Below the pieces are notes generated by a model, which made no database searches, was not told the DNA's origin, and worked only from the letters and a program-made list of their open reading frames with translations. A DNA stretch of 8,196 bases from positions 1 to 8,196 of the forward strand of contig JABXJY010000112.1 of the NCBI GenBank assembly GCA_013375385.1. Reading direction: 5' to 3'. A program made the translations under genes and the position numbers. This document shows positions 1 through 6,839 of the stretch, piece after piece. The DNA is from Desulfobacterales bacterium (GTDB lineage Bacteria; Desulfobacterota; DSM-4660; Desulfatiglandales; B25-G16). The number at the start of each line of letters is the position of its first letter. Positions within the stretch are counted from its first letter, which is position 1.

Positions 1-5
1 AGTGC

Positions 6-1847
6 TCAATTTAACATAGAGGCAAAGAATCTTTTCACATCCTCAATACCTGGCACAATATCCATCTCTGGTAGGGAAGAGACGATGGTTCTGCCGTATG
101 AGCTCGTGAGAAGTCGTGTATCGAGTATGGCAACTACACCATGCTCGTGAATTCCTCTTATGAGTCTTCCAACGCCCTGCCTCAACAGCAGGATAGCAGA
201 TGGCAGGGCGAGGTCTGTGAACCACTGTTCTCCCAACCTTCTACACCTTTCGTCATATACCGGGTCCCCCGGTGAACCAAAGGGCATCTTTACAATAACC
301 ACCAAACTTAACTTGTCCCCTTTTATATCGATTCCCTGCCAGAAGGTAGCGGTTGCCAGAAGAACAGGATTGGGCGTCTCCTTGAACCATTGGATGAGTC
401 TTGGAGGCGGCATATCGCCCTGTGATTTGAAGGGGTTGTCTATCCTGATATTCTCTGACACAAAGTGGAGATGGTTGTACGAGGTGAACAGCACCAGGGC
501 CCTGCCCCTGGATGCATCGATAAGTCCCTCTATGATCTTCAAGGACTCTCGTCGAAAGGTCTTGGTGTTTTCTATATCAGGGGCTGGCAGTTCTTTATCG
601 ATATAGAGGAGGCCCTGCCTTCTGTAATCAAATGGTGAACCCATCACCCTTTCTCTAAAGTCCCCGATACCGAGTCTATGCTTCAAAAAACTGAAATTCC
701 CACTCACGGTAAGGGTGGCAGATGTCAGAACCAGGCTGCCATATCCGCTGACCAGATCACCAAAGGGCCTTCGGGATTCCACGAGGCTGCTCTCAAGCTC
801 CAGAGCCTCCCTGTCCCCTGTCATATAGTAGACCCTTTCCTCATCGCCCTGTTCGATGAAATCGTCTATATCCATGGCAAGCGATTTGACACAGGTAATG
901 GTCGTTTCAACCCTGTCCTTTAATTCATCACCGGAAACCGATTCCTTATAGGCATTGAGTCTTGAGATTACTTTGTCGAGGGCAAGCAGCCTTCTCAGGT
1001 TTTGCAAACCCTCTATTATGCTGTCAGGGATTGGATAGACTGCCCGAAATGGCATAGCTCCCCTTTTAAAGAAGGAATCCACAGGGCCTAAGAGATGGTC
1101 AACGGCAATCTTCAGGCCCCTCAGGCGATAGAGGAGCCATACCACCCTAGAGTGTCTCAAGATACTGCCTAAGACATGGGAGATGACATCTTCAAGCTGG
1201 TGGGCCTCATCGATGATCAATTGTTCATGGAAGGGGAGAAGACCGAAATCCGAAAGGAGGTCATAGATGAGGAGGTGGTGATTGACCACAAGGATATCCT
1301 TTTTGTTGAGGTGCCTGTAATGCCTGTAATAGAAACAATTATCATAAAATGGACACATCCTCCCGCTGCAATCCTCTGAATCACCACAGATCCTTGCCCA
1401 GAAATCAGGCATAAAGGGAAGTTCATCCCTATCCCCTGTCTTTGTCCTCGACACCCATTTACTGAACCTCTTATAGGGCTCTCCCAGTGCGGCAAACTCT
1501 CTGTCCCGCTTGAGACAGAGATAGTTGTTTTTTCCCTTGAGGATTGCAAAGGAAAACCTCTGAGACAGGACTTTTTGTAGAAAGACCAGGTCCTTGTTTG
1601 CAAGCTGGTCCTGAAGGGCTATGGTGGCTGTTGATACAAGGGTCTTCTTCTCTGAGAGTACTGCAGGGATGAGGTAAGCAAAGGACTTGCCAACCCCTGT
1701 CCCTGCCTCCACAATGAGCCTCTTGCTATCCCTCAGGCAGCCAAACACCTCACCTGCCATCTCTATCTGCTGGGGACGGTCCTCATAGCCAGGGAACCCC
1801 TTGTTCAATATATTGAAGGCGGATGCTAAATCGTCCAAAGAGCTCAC
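6..1847 (-). CDS. dinG: DinG/YoaA-type iron-sulfur DNA helicase (XPD-like, superfamily 2)
   Basis: A 613-aa ATP-dependent 5'-3' DNA helicase of the DinG/XPD family, which unwinds forks, D-loops or R-loops during DNA repair. Motifs seen in order: Walker A EAGTGVGKS (47-55); four cysteines C111, C160, C165 and C171, whose last three have the 5/6 spacing of the DinG 4Fe-4S ligands (C154 is an extra cysteine); DEAH box 213-216; TSATL 375-379; GIDIKGD 505-511; QGVGRLIR 557-564 (motif VI arginines). No N-terminal exonuclease domain is present, and the length is closer to YoaA (about 636 aa) than to E. coli DinG (about 716 aa), so a YoaA-like role is equally possible. The start is GTG, 3 nt after the TonB stop codon. 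There is no clear Shine-Dalgarno sequence, so translation probably depends on reinitiation from the gene before. It is the last gene of the operon visible here; the stop TGA (6-8) lies at the window edge, so downstream genes or a terminator cannot be seen. Confidence 0.93.
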   Translation of the reverse strand: MSSLDDLASAFNILNKGFPGYEDRPQQIEMAGEVFGCLRDSKRLIVEAGTGVGKSFAYLIPAVLSEKKTLVSTATIALQDQLANKDLVFLQKVLSQRFSFAILKGKNNYLCLKRDREFAALGEPYKRFSKWVSRTKTGDRDELPFMPDFWARICGDSEDCSGRMCPFYDNCFYYRHYRHLNKKDILVVNHHLLIYDLLSDFGLLPFHEQLIIDEAHQLEDVISHVLGSILRHSRVVWLLYRLRGLKIAVDHLLGPVDSFFKRGAMPFRAVYPIPDSIIEGLQNLRRLLALDKVISRLNAYKESVSGDELKDRVETTITCVKSLAMDIDDFIEQGDEERVYYMTGDREALELESSLVESRRPFGDLVSGYGSLVLTSATLTVSGNFSFLKHRLGIGDFRERVMGSPFDYRRQGLLYIDKELPAPDIENTKTFRRESLKIIEGLIDASRGRALVLFTSYNHLHFVSENIRIDNPFKSQGDMPPPRLIQWFKETPNPVLLATATFWQGIDIKGDKLSLVVIVKMPFGSPGDPVYDERCRRLGEQWFTDLALPSAILLLRQGVGRLIRGIHEHGVVAILDTRLLTSSYGRTIVSSLPEMDIVPGIEDVKRFFASMLN

Positions 1848-1850
1848 ATT

Positions 1851-2429
1851 TTATTGTTCAAATCTTAACTTGTAGGCAAAGGAGGCACGTATATTAAGAA
1901 ATTGAACCGTTATGCTTTCAGGAAACGGTGGAAAGGGCGTTGCCGATTGTATAGCGTTGAGGGCATGTGTATCGAGGATTTCGTGCCCGGAGGAGTAAGC
2001 TATGTTACAATCAATAAGGTTACCACCTCTATCCAGCCTGAAGACTATCAGAAGTCTGCCTTCAATCAAGTTCTGCCGGGCAGATAATGGATAAACCCAA
2101 TGAGTACGTATCCGTTCCTTTATCACTTTTGTATATGGATGATAGGTAGAGTCTTCGGTATCCAGGGAAATCGTTGCCTCTTTGCTTTTCACGGGCGGTT
2201 CAGTACGAATCTGGCTGGGAGCAGCATGTTTTTCTTTGCTGCTCTCCATAATCTCCTTGATGGGAGGGCGTATCAAATCTACCTTATAGGCCCTGGGCTT
2301 ACTGCTGAACCCTCTCACAAGGGAGACACCCTGAAAGGCCACAATTGCACCTACATGGATTATGATTGATACGAGAAACGTGGTAAGGATAATCCGGTTT
2401 CTCTTTACCTCTGAATAATCTCTATTCAT
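1851..2429 (-). CDS. Short TonB-family energy transducer
   Basis: A 192-aa TonB-like protein that would couple the inner-membrane proton motive force to outer-membrane receptors. Residues 1-12 are polar/basic. Residues 13-34 form one hydrophobic helix containing SIIIH (S21-xxx-H25), matching the conserved SxxxH motif of TonB that contacts ExbB/ExbD. A charged, modestly proline-rich periplasmic linker follows (about 45-95). The C-terminal TonB domain (about 100-190) includes HWVYP (110-114), an EGRLLIVFRLDRGG strand pair and SSGHEILD (147-153). Longer in-frame starts upstream (to 2534) exist, but the ATG at 2429 is preferred. It places the signal-anchor at the N-terminus, follows an AGGA ribosome site about 9 nt away, and overlaps the HD gene's stop by 8 bp, implying coupling. 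No exbB/exbD or TonB-dependent receptor is visible, so its partner must be elsewhere. A TolA-like or generic envelope role cannot be excluded. Confidence 0.88.
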   Translation of the reverse strand: MNRDYSEVKRNRIILTTFLVSIIIHVGAIVAFQGVSLVRGFSSKPRAYKVDLIRPPIKEIMESSKEKHAAPSQIRTEPPVKSKEATISLDTEDSTYHPYTKVIKERIRTHWVYPLSARQNLIEGRLLIVFRLDRGGNLIDCNIAYSSGHEILDTHALNAIQSATPFPPFPESITVQFLNIRASFAYKLRFEQ

Positions 2430-3012
2430 GTTGATTGATCCTGTCTGGCCCTTTGACCCACAGCTCTTCATTCTTTTTAAACCACCAATCGCTGCTACCT
2501 GTCTTGATGATTTCGTCAGCCAGTTTTTTGGCAAAATCGGTAATGAGGCGCTTAACCGCGTATCTCAGCCATTCGGCAGCAGATTTGTTTCCCAGATCCA
2601 GTTGTCTTTTTAGCTCCAAGATAAAATCGAGCTGGTCAGCATCCTGAGATAATCTTGCCTCGGGGGTTTCTCTGGAGTTAAATTCATCGATTAAGGATAT
2701 AATTTCCTGGCCAAAGGGGAGTTTTTGGGCAAGATCTCGAACTGCCTTATCCTCATTCACCGTAACGTATCTCTTGTTTACGTAGTTGTGGTCGCCCGTT
2801 CTGGCCTCATGAAAATCGTGGAAAAGGCTCATCAGAAGAACCTTTTGCATGTCTGCTTTCGGCTCATGTTTTGCGAGCAGGTAGGCTATGACAGCAACCC
2901 TGAAGGTGTGTTCAGCCACTGATTCACTGCCAGAGCCCAAGAATTGGTAACCAGACCTCGGGATGCTCTTTAATATGCCTACCTCAAAAAGAAAATGTAC
3001 CATATCTCTCAT
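2422..3012 (-). CDS. HD-domain phosphohydrolase, HDDC2/YfbR-like (probable 5'-deoxynucleotidase)
   Basis: A 196-aa protein of the HD superfamily, in the group of human HDDC2 and bacterial YfbR, which remove the phosphate from deoxynucleoside 5'-monophosphates using a divalent metal. Expected ligands are visible: H35 in SVAEHTFR, H65-D66 in SLFHDFHEARTGD, and D124/D126 in QDADQLDF. E69 and D74 follow the HD pair as in this subgroup. The opening FLFEVGILKSIPRSGY also matches the HDDC2-type N-terminus. The reading frame extends to an ATG at 3030, but that codon has no ribosome site. The ATG at 3012 lies about 10 nt after GGGGAG and is preferred; a third ATG lies at 3003. It sits about 62 bp after the UPF0280 gene and overlaps the TonB start by 8 bp. 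Substrate is inferred from the family only. Confidence 0.85.
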   Translation of the reverse strand: MRDMVHFLFEVGILKSIPRSGYQFLGSGSESVAEHTFRVAVIAYLLAKHEPKADMQKVLLMSLFHDFHEARTGDHNYVNKRYVTVNEDKAVRDLAQKLPFGQEIISLIDEFNSRETPEARLSQDADQLDFILELKRQLDLGNKSAAEWLRYAVKRLITDFAKKLADEIIKTGSSDWWFKKNEELWVKGPDRINQHE

Positions 3013-3074
3013 GAGAATTGCTCTCCCCATGTTAGTGGTCAGTTGTCCGCAGCGAAACAGAATAGCCCTGGACC

Positions 3075-3806
3075 CTAATGTATTTTTGTCAGCTCTATCT
3101 CCCCCCAGGTTGCCATTGTTTTACCTATGACTACCACGCCACCGTTGATATCTTTGAATCCTCTCATTGACTCAACGACACTTTTGAGCTTGGATCTCTT
3201 GGTGATTCTGTTTCCAAGTGCTGTGGCTGCGGCGTCGGCGATTGATGCAGATTGGGCAACAATACAGACCGCATCAGCAGTACCGAGACTGAGGGAATGT
3301 CCTACAGTAGCTGAGGAGGTGCAGATACCTGTCGGCATCTCCTCAGGATGTATGATGAGACCGAGTTTGTCGCTTAACCGGGAGCTTCCTGCAAAGATGG
3401 AAACGGTAACAGGCCTTTTGGTTTTAACAAAGATATCTCCACCATTTTCAACAATGACTTCTTCGGTATGTTTTAGAAGATCACTACCGACAAACTGGGC
3501 TATAGCACCTGCTACTGCTGCCATTGGACCTACACCAAACATCCTGGTAGCTGAAATCATCTCCCTTATTATCTCCGGCGCAAAAGGATCTTCAGGGAAG
3601 GGAAGGAGGGTTGACAAAAAATCCGATTTTGACCTTATATAGTCTTCCAGTTGCCTCCGGTAGTGATATACGCGCTCCTTGGTCTGTTGAGTAAGATCCC
3701 TGGAGGAGCTGACCAGTAAATCAGTTTCCTTGATCAGAACCCTGAATGAGATCAGGTCCCTGGGGTGGACCCGCTTTCTGTATGGATGCTCCTCAGAATC
3801 AGACAA
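3075..3806 (-). CDS. UPF0280 family protein (ApbE-related fold)
   Basis: A 243-aa protein of the uncharacterised UPF0280 family, known mainly from methanogens, other anaerobic archaea and some anaerobic bacteria, and structurally related to the flavin transferase ApbE. Recognisable blocks are FGVGPMAAVAGAIA (90-103), VENGGDIF (119-126, like the NGGDI block of ApbE), GICTSSATVGHSLSLGTADA (160-179) and DAAATALGN (191-199). No signal peptide or lipobox is seen, so it should be cytoplasmic, unlike most ApbE proteins. The start is TTG, supported by GAGGA 7 nt upstream (3814-3818 on the minus strand). The gene begins 18 bp after guaB, so the two are almost certainly co-transcribed. Its biochemical function is unknown; the link to purine synthesis rests on position alone. 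Confidence 0.88.
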   Translation of the reverse strand: MSDSEEHPYRKRVHPRDLISFRVLIKETDLLVSSSRDLTQQTKERVYHYRRQLEDYIRSKSDFLSTLLPFPEDPFAPEIIREMISATRMFGVGPMAAVAGAIAQFVGSDLLKHTEEVIVENGGDIFVKTKRPVTVSIFAGSSRLSDKLGLIIHPEEMPTGICTSSATVGHSLSLGTADAVCIVAQSASIADAAATALGNRITKRSKLKSVVESMRGFKDINGGVVVIGKTMATWGEIELTKIH

Positions 3807-3824
3807 AACCTATTCCTCTTTTTC

Positions 3825-5288
3825 CTACTCAAGCTGGTAGTTGGGTGCCTCTTTGGTGATAATCACATCATGCACATGTCCTTCCCTGAGGCCTGCGGCT
3901 GTGATCCTTAAGAACTGTGCATTGGCCTGGAGCTCCTTTATGTTGCGGGCCCCAACATAACCCATGCCTGCCTTGAGGCCCCCAATGAGTTGGTAGATGG
4001 TATCTGCCAGGGGGCCCCGATACGGGACCCTTCCAACGATGCCCTCTGGCACCAGTTTTGATTCTTCCTTTACCGTTTCCTGAAAATAGCGATCCTTGCT
4101 CCCCTCTCTCATGGCCTCTATAGAACCCATAGCTCTATATGTCTTATATGTTCTTCCTTGGAAGAGCTCGGTCTCTCCCGGGCTCTCCTCTGTACCGGCA
4201 AGGAGGGAGCCGATCATAATTGATGATGCACCACCAGCCAGTGCCTTGGTGATATCGCCAGAAAATCTTATACCACCGTCTGCAATAATTGGAATATTTC
4301 CCTTTGAAGCCTCTTGAGCACACTCCATAATGGCTGTCATTTGTGGTACACCAACACCTGCAATCACCCTTGTCGTGCATATTGATCCTGGCCCTATACC
4401 AAGCTTTATTGCATCAACACCGGCTTCAATAAGGGCCCTGGTACCCTCGGGGGTAGCCACATTGCCGGCTGCCAACTCTAATTCCGGGAAATTCCTTTTC
4501 ATCTCCTTCACCGCCTCTATTACACCTTCAGAGTGTCCATGGGCAGTATCGATAACTATGACATCTACATTTGCTGCTATGAGCCTTTCAACCCTCTCCT
4601 CTCTGTCCGGTCCAACGCCAACTGCCGCACCAACCCGCAGTCTACCAAAATCATCCTTGCATGAATGAGGGTATTTTCTTATCTTTTCAATATCCTTTAT
4701 CGTTATGAGTCCCTTTAACTTTCCGGCATCGTCAACAACTAATAATTTCTCAATCCTTCTTTCATGCAAGATCGCCTTTGATTCCTCCAGGGTTGTCCCG
4801 ACAGGTACCGTGGCCAGGCTGTCCTTGGTCATCACATCTCCAACCTTCCTATCCAGATTGGTTTCAAACCGTAAGTCCCTGTTGGTTATGATCCCCACGA
4901 GATTACCCTTTTTCACAACAGGCACCCCGGATATGCTGTACTTTTTCATAATGTTTAGAACCTCAAAGATCTTCTGCTCCGGGTCAATGGTAATAGGATC
5001 GATTATCATGCCGCTTTCCGATTTCTTGACCTTCTCAACCTGCAAGGCCTGCCTCTCTATGGTCATGTTCTTGTGTATGAATCCCAGACCACCCTGCCTG
5101 GCCAATGCTATAGCCGCTTCTGATTCGGTGACCGTATCCATTGCTGCACTCACAATGGGTATATTAAGGGAAATGCTCCTAGAAAGCTGTGTCTTAACGT
5201 CTACATCTTTGGGCAAGACACTGGATTCCCTCGGTACCAAGAGGAGATCACTAAAGGTCAGCCCTTCCTTTATCGATTGATCATTCAT
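3825..5288 (-). CDS. guaB: Inosine-5'-monophosphate dehydrogenase
   Basis: A full-length (487 aa) IMP dehydrogenase. It oxidises IMP to XMP with NAD+, the committed step of guanine nucleotide synthesis, in the cytoplasm. The (beta/alpha)8 barrel starts with EGLTFSDLLLVPR (8-20) and is interrupted by two CBS domains (about 95-150 and 155-208), the usual site of allosteric ATP/GTP or (p)ppGpp control. The catalytic loop GPGSICTTR (299-307) holds nucleophile C304. Phosphate and ribose binding is seen at IADGGI (335-340) and IMIGSLLAG (357-365). The mobile flap carries the R400-Y401 dyad in DRYFQE. The ATG at 5288 overlaps the ppx stop by 8 bp (ATGAATGA) and is preceded by AAGGAGAG, an excellent ribosome site. 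All catalytic residues are intact. Confidence 0.98.
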   Translation of the reverse strand: MNDQSIKEGLTFSDLLLVPRESSVLPKDVDVKTQLSRSISLNIPIVSAAMDTVTESEAAIALARQGGLGFIHKNMTIERQALQVEKVKKSESGMIIDPITIDPEQKIFEVLNIMKKYSISGVPVVKKGNLVGIITNRDLRFETNLDRKVGDVMTKDSLATVPVGTTLEESKAILHERRIEKLLVVDDAGKLKGLITIKDIEKIRKYPHSCKDDFGRLRVGAAVGVGPDREERVERLIAANVDVIVIDTAHGHSEGVIEAVKEMKRNFPELELAAGNVATPEGTRALIEAGVDAIKLGIGPGSICTTRVIAGVGVPQMTAIMECAQEASKGNIPIIADGGIRFSGDITKALAGGASSIMIGSLLAGTEESPGETELFQGRTYKTYRAMGSIEAMREGSKDRYFQETVKEESKLVPEGIVGRVPYRGPLADTIYQLIGGLKAGMGYVGARNIKELQANAQFLRITAAGLREGHVHDVIITKEAPNYQLE

Positions 5289-6234
5289 TCTTCTCTCCTT
5301 CCATATAGTTTAATAGGATGCCCTCTAATAAATCAGAATAACTAACTATTATCTCATCTTTCTCAAAATAATCCATAATTTTTATTACCATTAAACTACC
5401 AGCCAAGATGATATCCTCCCTTCCGATTTCAAGGCCTTTGAGATTCAGCCTTTCCGCTCCTGTCATCCCCTTCATTTTTTCAAAGAGAAGCCCCACATCC
5501 TTCCTTCCAATTTCAAGCCCGCTTATTTCTGTCTCATTGAAATCATCTTCTGCTATACCATGTATCATTGCAGCCAGGGTGACTGTAGTTCCTCCTGTAC
5601 CGATAATGGAAAACTCTCCTTTCCCTCTCACTTTCAGGGGATCAAGCCTTGCTTTGAATGTATCCTCAATATGTGTGATAAGGTGAAATATCTCCGCATC
5701 CTTTGGGGGATCGGCAATGAGATAATCCTCCGTCAAAATAACCGCACCGAGCTCTATTGAAATGGATTTCCGTTCCCTGTTACTGACCCAGACAAATTCC
5801 GTGCTCCCACCACCGAGATCAAAAATCACCAGGGGCTCTCCCCTATGATTCAATGGAGACAAAACGCCTCTGAAAGTCAGGTCAGCTTCCTCCTGGCCGG
5901 AGACAATCTTTACGGTATGACCCAGCCTTTCAGCGATCAAGGCAATAAACTCATTCCTGTTGACTGCCTCTCTAACCACTCCCGTTGCTACTACAATAGG
6001 AGAGGAGACACCACATTGGCTGGCAATGCCAAAAAAATCCTTGAGTGCAGCCAGGCTCCTGACCATTGCCCCTGACTTAACCGTGCCAATCTCTTTCCTG
6101 TTGAAGTCCTCACCCAGTCTTGTGATGACCCTCCTTCTAAGAACTGGCCTCAAGGGACTATCTGAGTTACCTTTTTCAGCAATCAACATCCTTATAGAAT
6201 TGCTTCCGATCTCTATGGATGCAAGAGGGTCCAT
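5281..6234 (-). CDS. ppx: Ppx/GppA-family phosphatase (exopolyphosphatase or pppGpp phosphohydrolase)
   Basis: A 317-aa single-module member of the ASKHA-fold Ppx/GppA family, which hydrolyses terminal phosphates of polyphosphate and/or converts pppGpp to ppGpp. The nucleotide/phosphate-binding elements are EIGSNSIRMLIAE (8-20), ATGVVREAVNR (83-93), SGQEEADLTFRGV (112-124, with the catalytic glutamate E115 or E116), FDLGGGSTEF (138-147) and IGTGGTTVTLAA (211-222). REDIILAGS (272-280) matches the closing motif. It lacks the C-terminal HD-like domains of E. coli Ppx/GppA, as is usual for short bacterial forms. The first acidic residue, normally Asp in D-x-GSNS, is Glu (E8). It is the first gene of the operon; no strong ribosome site precedes the ATG, and no convincing promoter was identified upstream. 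Sequence alone cannot separate polyphosphate from pppGpp activity. Confidence 0.9.
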   Translation of the reverse strand: MDPLASIEIGSNSIRMLIAEKGNSDSPLRPVLRRRVITRLGEDFNRKEIGTVKSGAMVRSLAALKDFFGIASQCGVSSPIVVATGVVREAVNRNEFIALIAERLGHTVKIVSGQEEADLTFRGVLSPLNHRGEPLVIFDLGGGSTEFVWVSNRERKSISIELGAVILTEDYLIADPPKDAEIFHLITHIEDTFKARLDPLKVRGKGEFSIIGTGGTTVTLAAMIHGIAEDDFNETEISGLEIGRKDVGLLFEKMKGMTGAERLNLKGLEIGREDIILAGSLMVIKIMDYFEKDEIIVSYSDLLEGILLNYMEGEKNE

Positions 6235-6444
6235 GGTCTCTATTACTCAAATCAAATTACTACCGCCAGGGGTGGTGGCCTGTTTTTGTTGGTCTTGGAA
6301 GACACCCTGTTTTAAGTGCCTAAAGTTTCAAGTGCCCGCCCGCCTCGCAAGCGAGAGCGTTGCGGGCAGGCCTAAAGTGAACTAAAGTTACTTTTTCCCG
6401 TCAATCCTCCTTATTATCCATCAATTTAGTCACTTTAGCTCACT
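6235..6444. other. Intergenic leader of the operon, no gene found
   Basis: No coding region is supportable here. It must hold the promoter of the minus-strand operon, but I see no good -35/-10 pair. The nearest -10-like hexamer on the minus strand is GATAAT (6413-6418), without a matching -35. A strong Shine-Dalgarno-like AAGGAGG on the minus strand (6405-6412) is followed only by frames of about 6 to 10 codons. The stretch also carries repeated TAAAGT motifs and a GC-rich palindrome, listed separately. Confidence 0.5.
6314..6390. repeat. TAAAGT-motif repeats enclosing a GC-rich palindrome
   Basis: GCCTAAAGT occurs at 6318-6326 and again at 6370-6378, with a further CTAAAGTTA at 6382-6390 and the reverse motif ACTTTA at 6432-6437. 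AAGTGCC is also repeated (6314-6320 and 6330-6336). Between the two GCCTAAAGT copies lies a GC-rich inverted repeat with arms TGCCCGC (6333-6339) and GCGGGCA (6362-6368). It encloses the near-perfect palindrome CTCGCAAGCGAG (6344-6355). Composition differs sharply from the A/T-rich surroundings. It resembles a small dispersed intergenic palindrome inserted into a motif-repeat tract; no T-run follows, so a terminator role is not supported. Confidence 0.55.
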
Positions 6445-6592
6445 CTAGTATAGCGTTTCATTAAAAAGTTGTCATTGCGAGCCTTAGCGAAGCAATCTCG
6501 TCGTGTAGTTTGTGAGCCTTGTTGAGATTGCTTCGTCGCTTCGCTCCTCGCAATGACAGTGTAAAGGTTTTTATGAAACGCAACACTAGTAT
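6445..6592. repeat. Nested palindromic element, MITE-like, without a coding region
   Basis: The outer ends 6445-6467 and 6568-6589 are inverted copies matching at 20 of 22 aligned bases plus one 1-nt gap; their shared core is GCGTTTCAT. Nested inside are arms beginning GTCATTGCGAG (6471-6481) and ending CTCGCAATGAC (6547-6557). The inner blocks GAAGCAATCTC (6489-6499) and GAGATTGCTTC (6524-6534) are also complementary. A transcript would fold into one long hairpin. CTAGTAT occurs at both edges (6445-6451 and 6586-6592), a possible target-site duplication, although CTAG is itself palindromic and part of the inverted ends. The GTCATTGCGAG core resembles dispersed palindromic repeats I recognise from intergenic regions of other bacteria; this was not checked by search. 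Confidence 0.7.
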
Positions 6593-6681
6593 TGCCCGGA
6601 ACGCTTTATGATCAGACAAGAGTCAAGAGCAGATTTGATAATCATATAAAGGGCTACGTTGTGGTGACACCGTGCAGTAGG

Positions 6682-6693
6682 TACTTGTCAAAC
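6682..6693 (+). repeat. Left sub-terminal inverted repeat of the insertion sequence
   Basis: TACTTGTCAAAC here is the inverse of GTTTGACCAGAA at 8157-8168, with 10 of 12 positions matching, including an uninterrupted GTCAAAC. It directly adjoins a perfect hairpin (6694-6731) and lies 7 bp inside the proposed left end. Confidence 0.6.
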
Positions 6694-6731
6694 GTGGCAT
6701 TTTCCTTTAGGAACGCTTCGCTAAATGCCAC
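6694..6731 (+). repeat. Perfect 9-bp stem-loop next to the left end
   Basis: GTGGCATTT (6694-6702) and AAATGCCAC (6723-6731) are perfect inverted repeats around a 20-nt loop. The inner TTTAG (6706-6710) and CTAAA (6721-6725) offer an alternative pairing. It could be a binding site for the transposase, a cruciform, or a block to incoming transcription; no T-run follows it. Confidence 0.6.
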
Positions 6732-6752
6732 TACAGCCTGACGAGTTAAAAA

Positions 6753-6838
6753 AGACACCTCCATTTCGATGGCAAAACCTGGTAAGATTCATTCAGAAAT
6801 TTAATGTTGGTTAACCATCAAACAATAAGGAGGTGTCT
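6753..6838 (+). promoter_or_regulatory. Inverted repeat that can sequester the transposase ribosome binding site
   Basis: AGACACCTCC (6753-6762) is perfectly complementary to GGAGGTGTCT (6829-6838), which contains the Shine-Dalgarno sequence AAGGAGG just upstream of the transposase ATG at 6840. Within the 66-nt loop, TGTTGGTTAACCATCA (6805-6820) is itself a near-perfect palindrome that would bring the arms together. A competing small hairpin, CCAT-TTCG-ATGG (6761-6772), uses the last two bases of the 5' arm. RNA starting upstream of 6753 could fold and block translation, while RNA starting inside the loop could not. Similar protection from read-through transcription is known in other insertion sequences such as IS10 and IS200. 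Confidence 0.6.
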
Positions 6839-6839
6839 A

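Noticed and set aside
2430..2534. Upstream in-frame extension of the TonB-like protein
   Set aside because: It would add a polar 35-residue tail before the membrane anchor and overlap the HD gene by over 100 bp; the ATG at 2429 has a ribosome site and places the anchor normally.
3127..5280. Long open frames on the plus strand opposite the UPF0280 gene and guaB (for example 3127-3642, 4330-4668, 4705-5280)
   Set aside because: They lie fully antisense to well-conserved genes, lack ribosome sites, and their translations show no recognisable domain; they are shadows.
6260..6292. Plus-strand hairpin ACCGCC/GGTGGT followed by CCTGTTTTTG, considered as a terminator
   Set aside because: The stem needs a G-U pair around a 3-nt loop, no plus-strand gene lies upstream, and it sits in the leader of the minus-strand operon.
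6382..6420. Strong AAGGAGG on the minus strand with GATAAT beside it, considered as a leader peptide gene or promoter
   Set aside because: The frames that follow are only about 6 to 10 codons, start with weak codons in one case, show no attenuator-like features, and there is no matching -35 element.
6804..6839. Upstream in-frame ATG giving a 350-aa transposase
   Set aside because: The extra 12 residues have no ribosome site, fall inside the inverted-repeat loop, and precede the family's normal N-terminus; ATG at 6840 has AAGGAGG.
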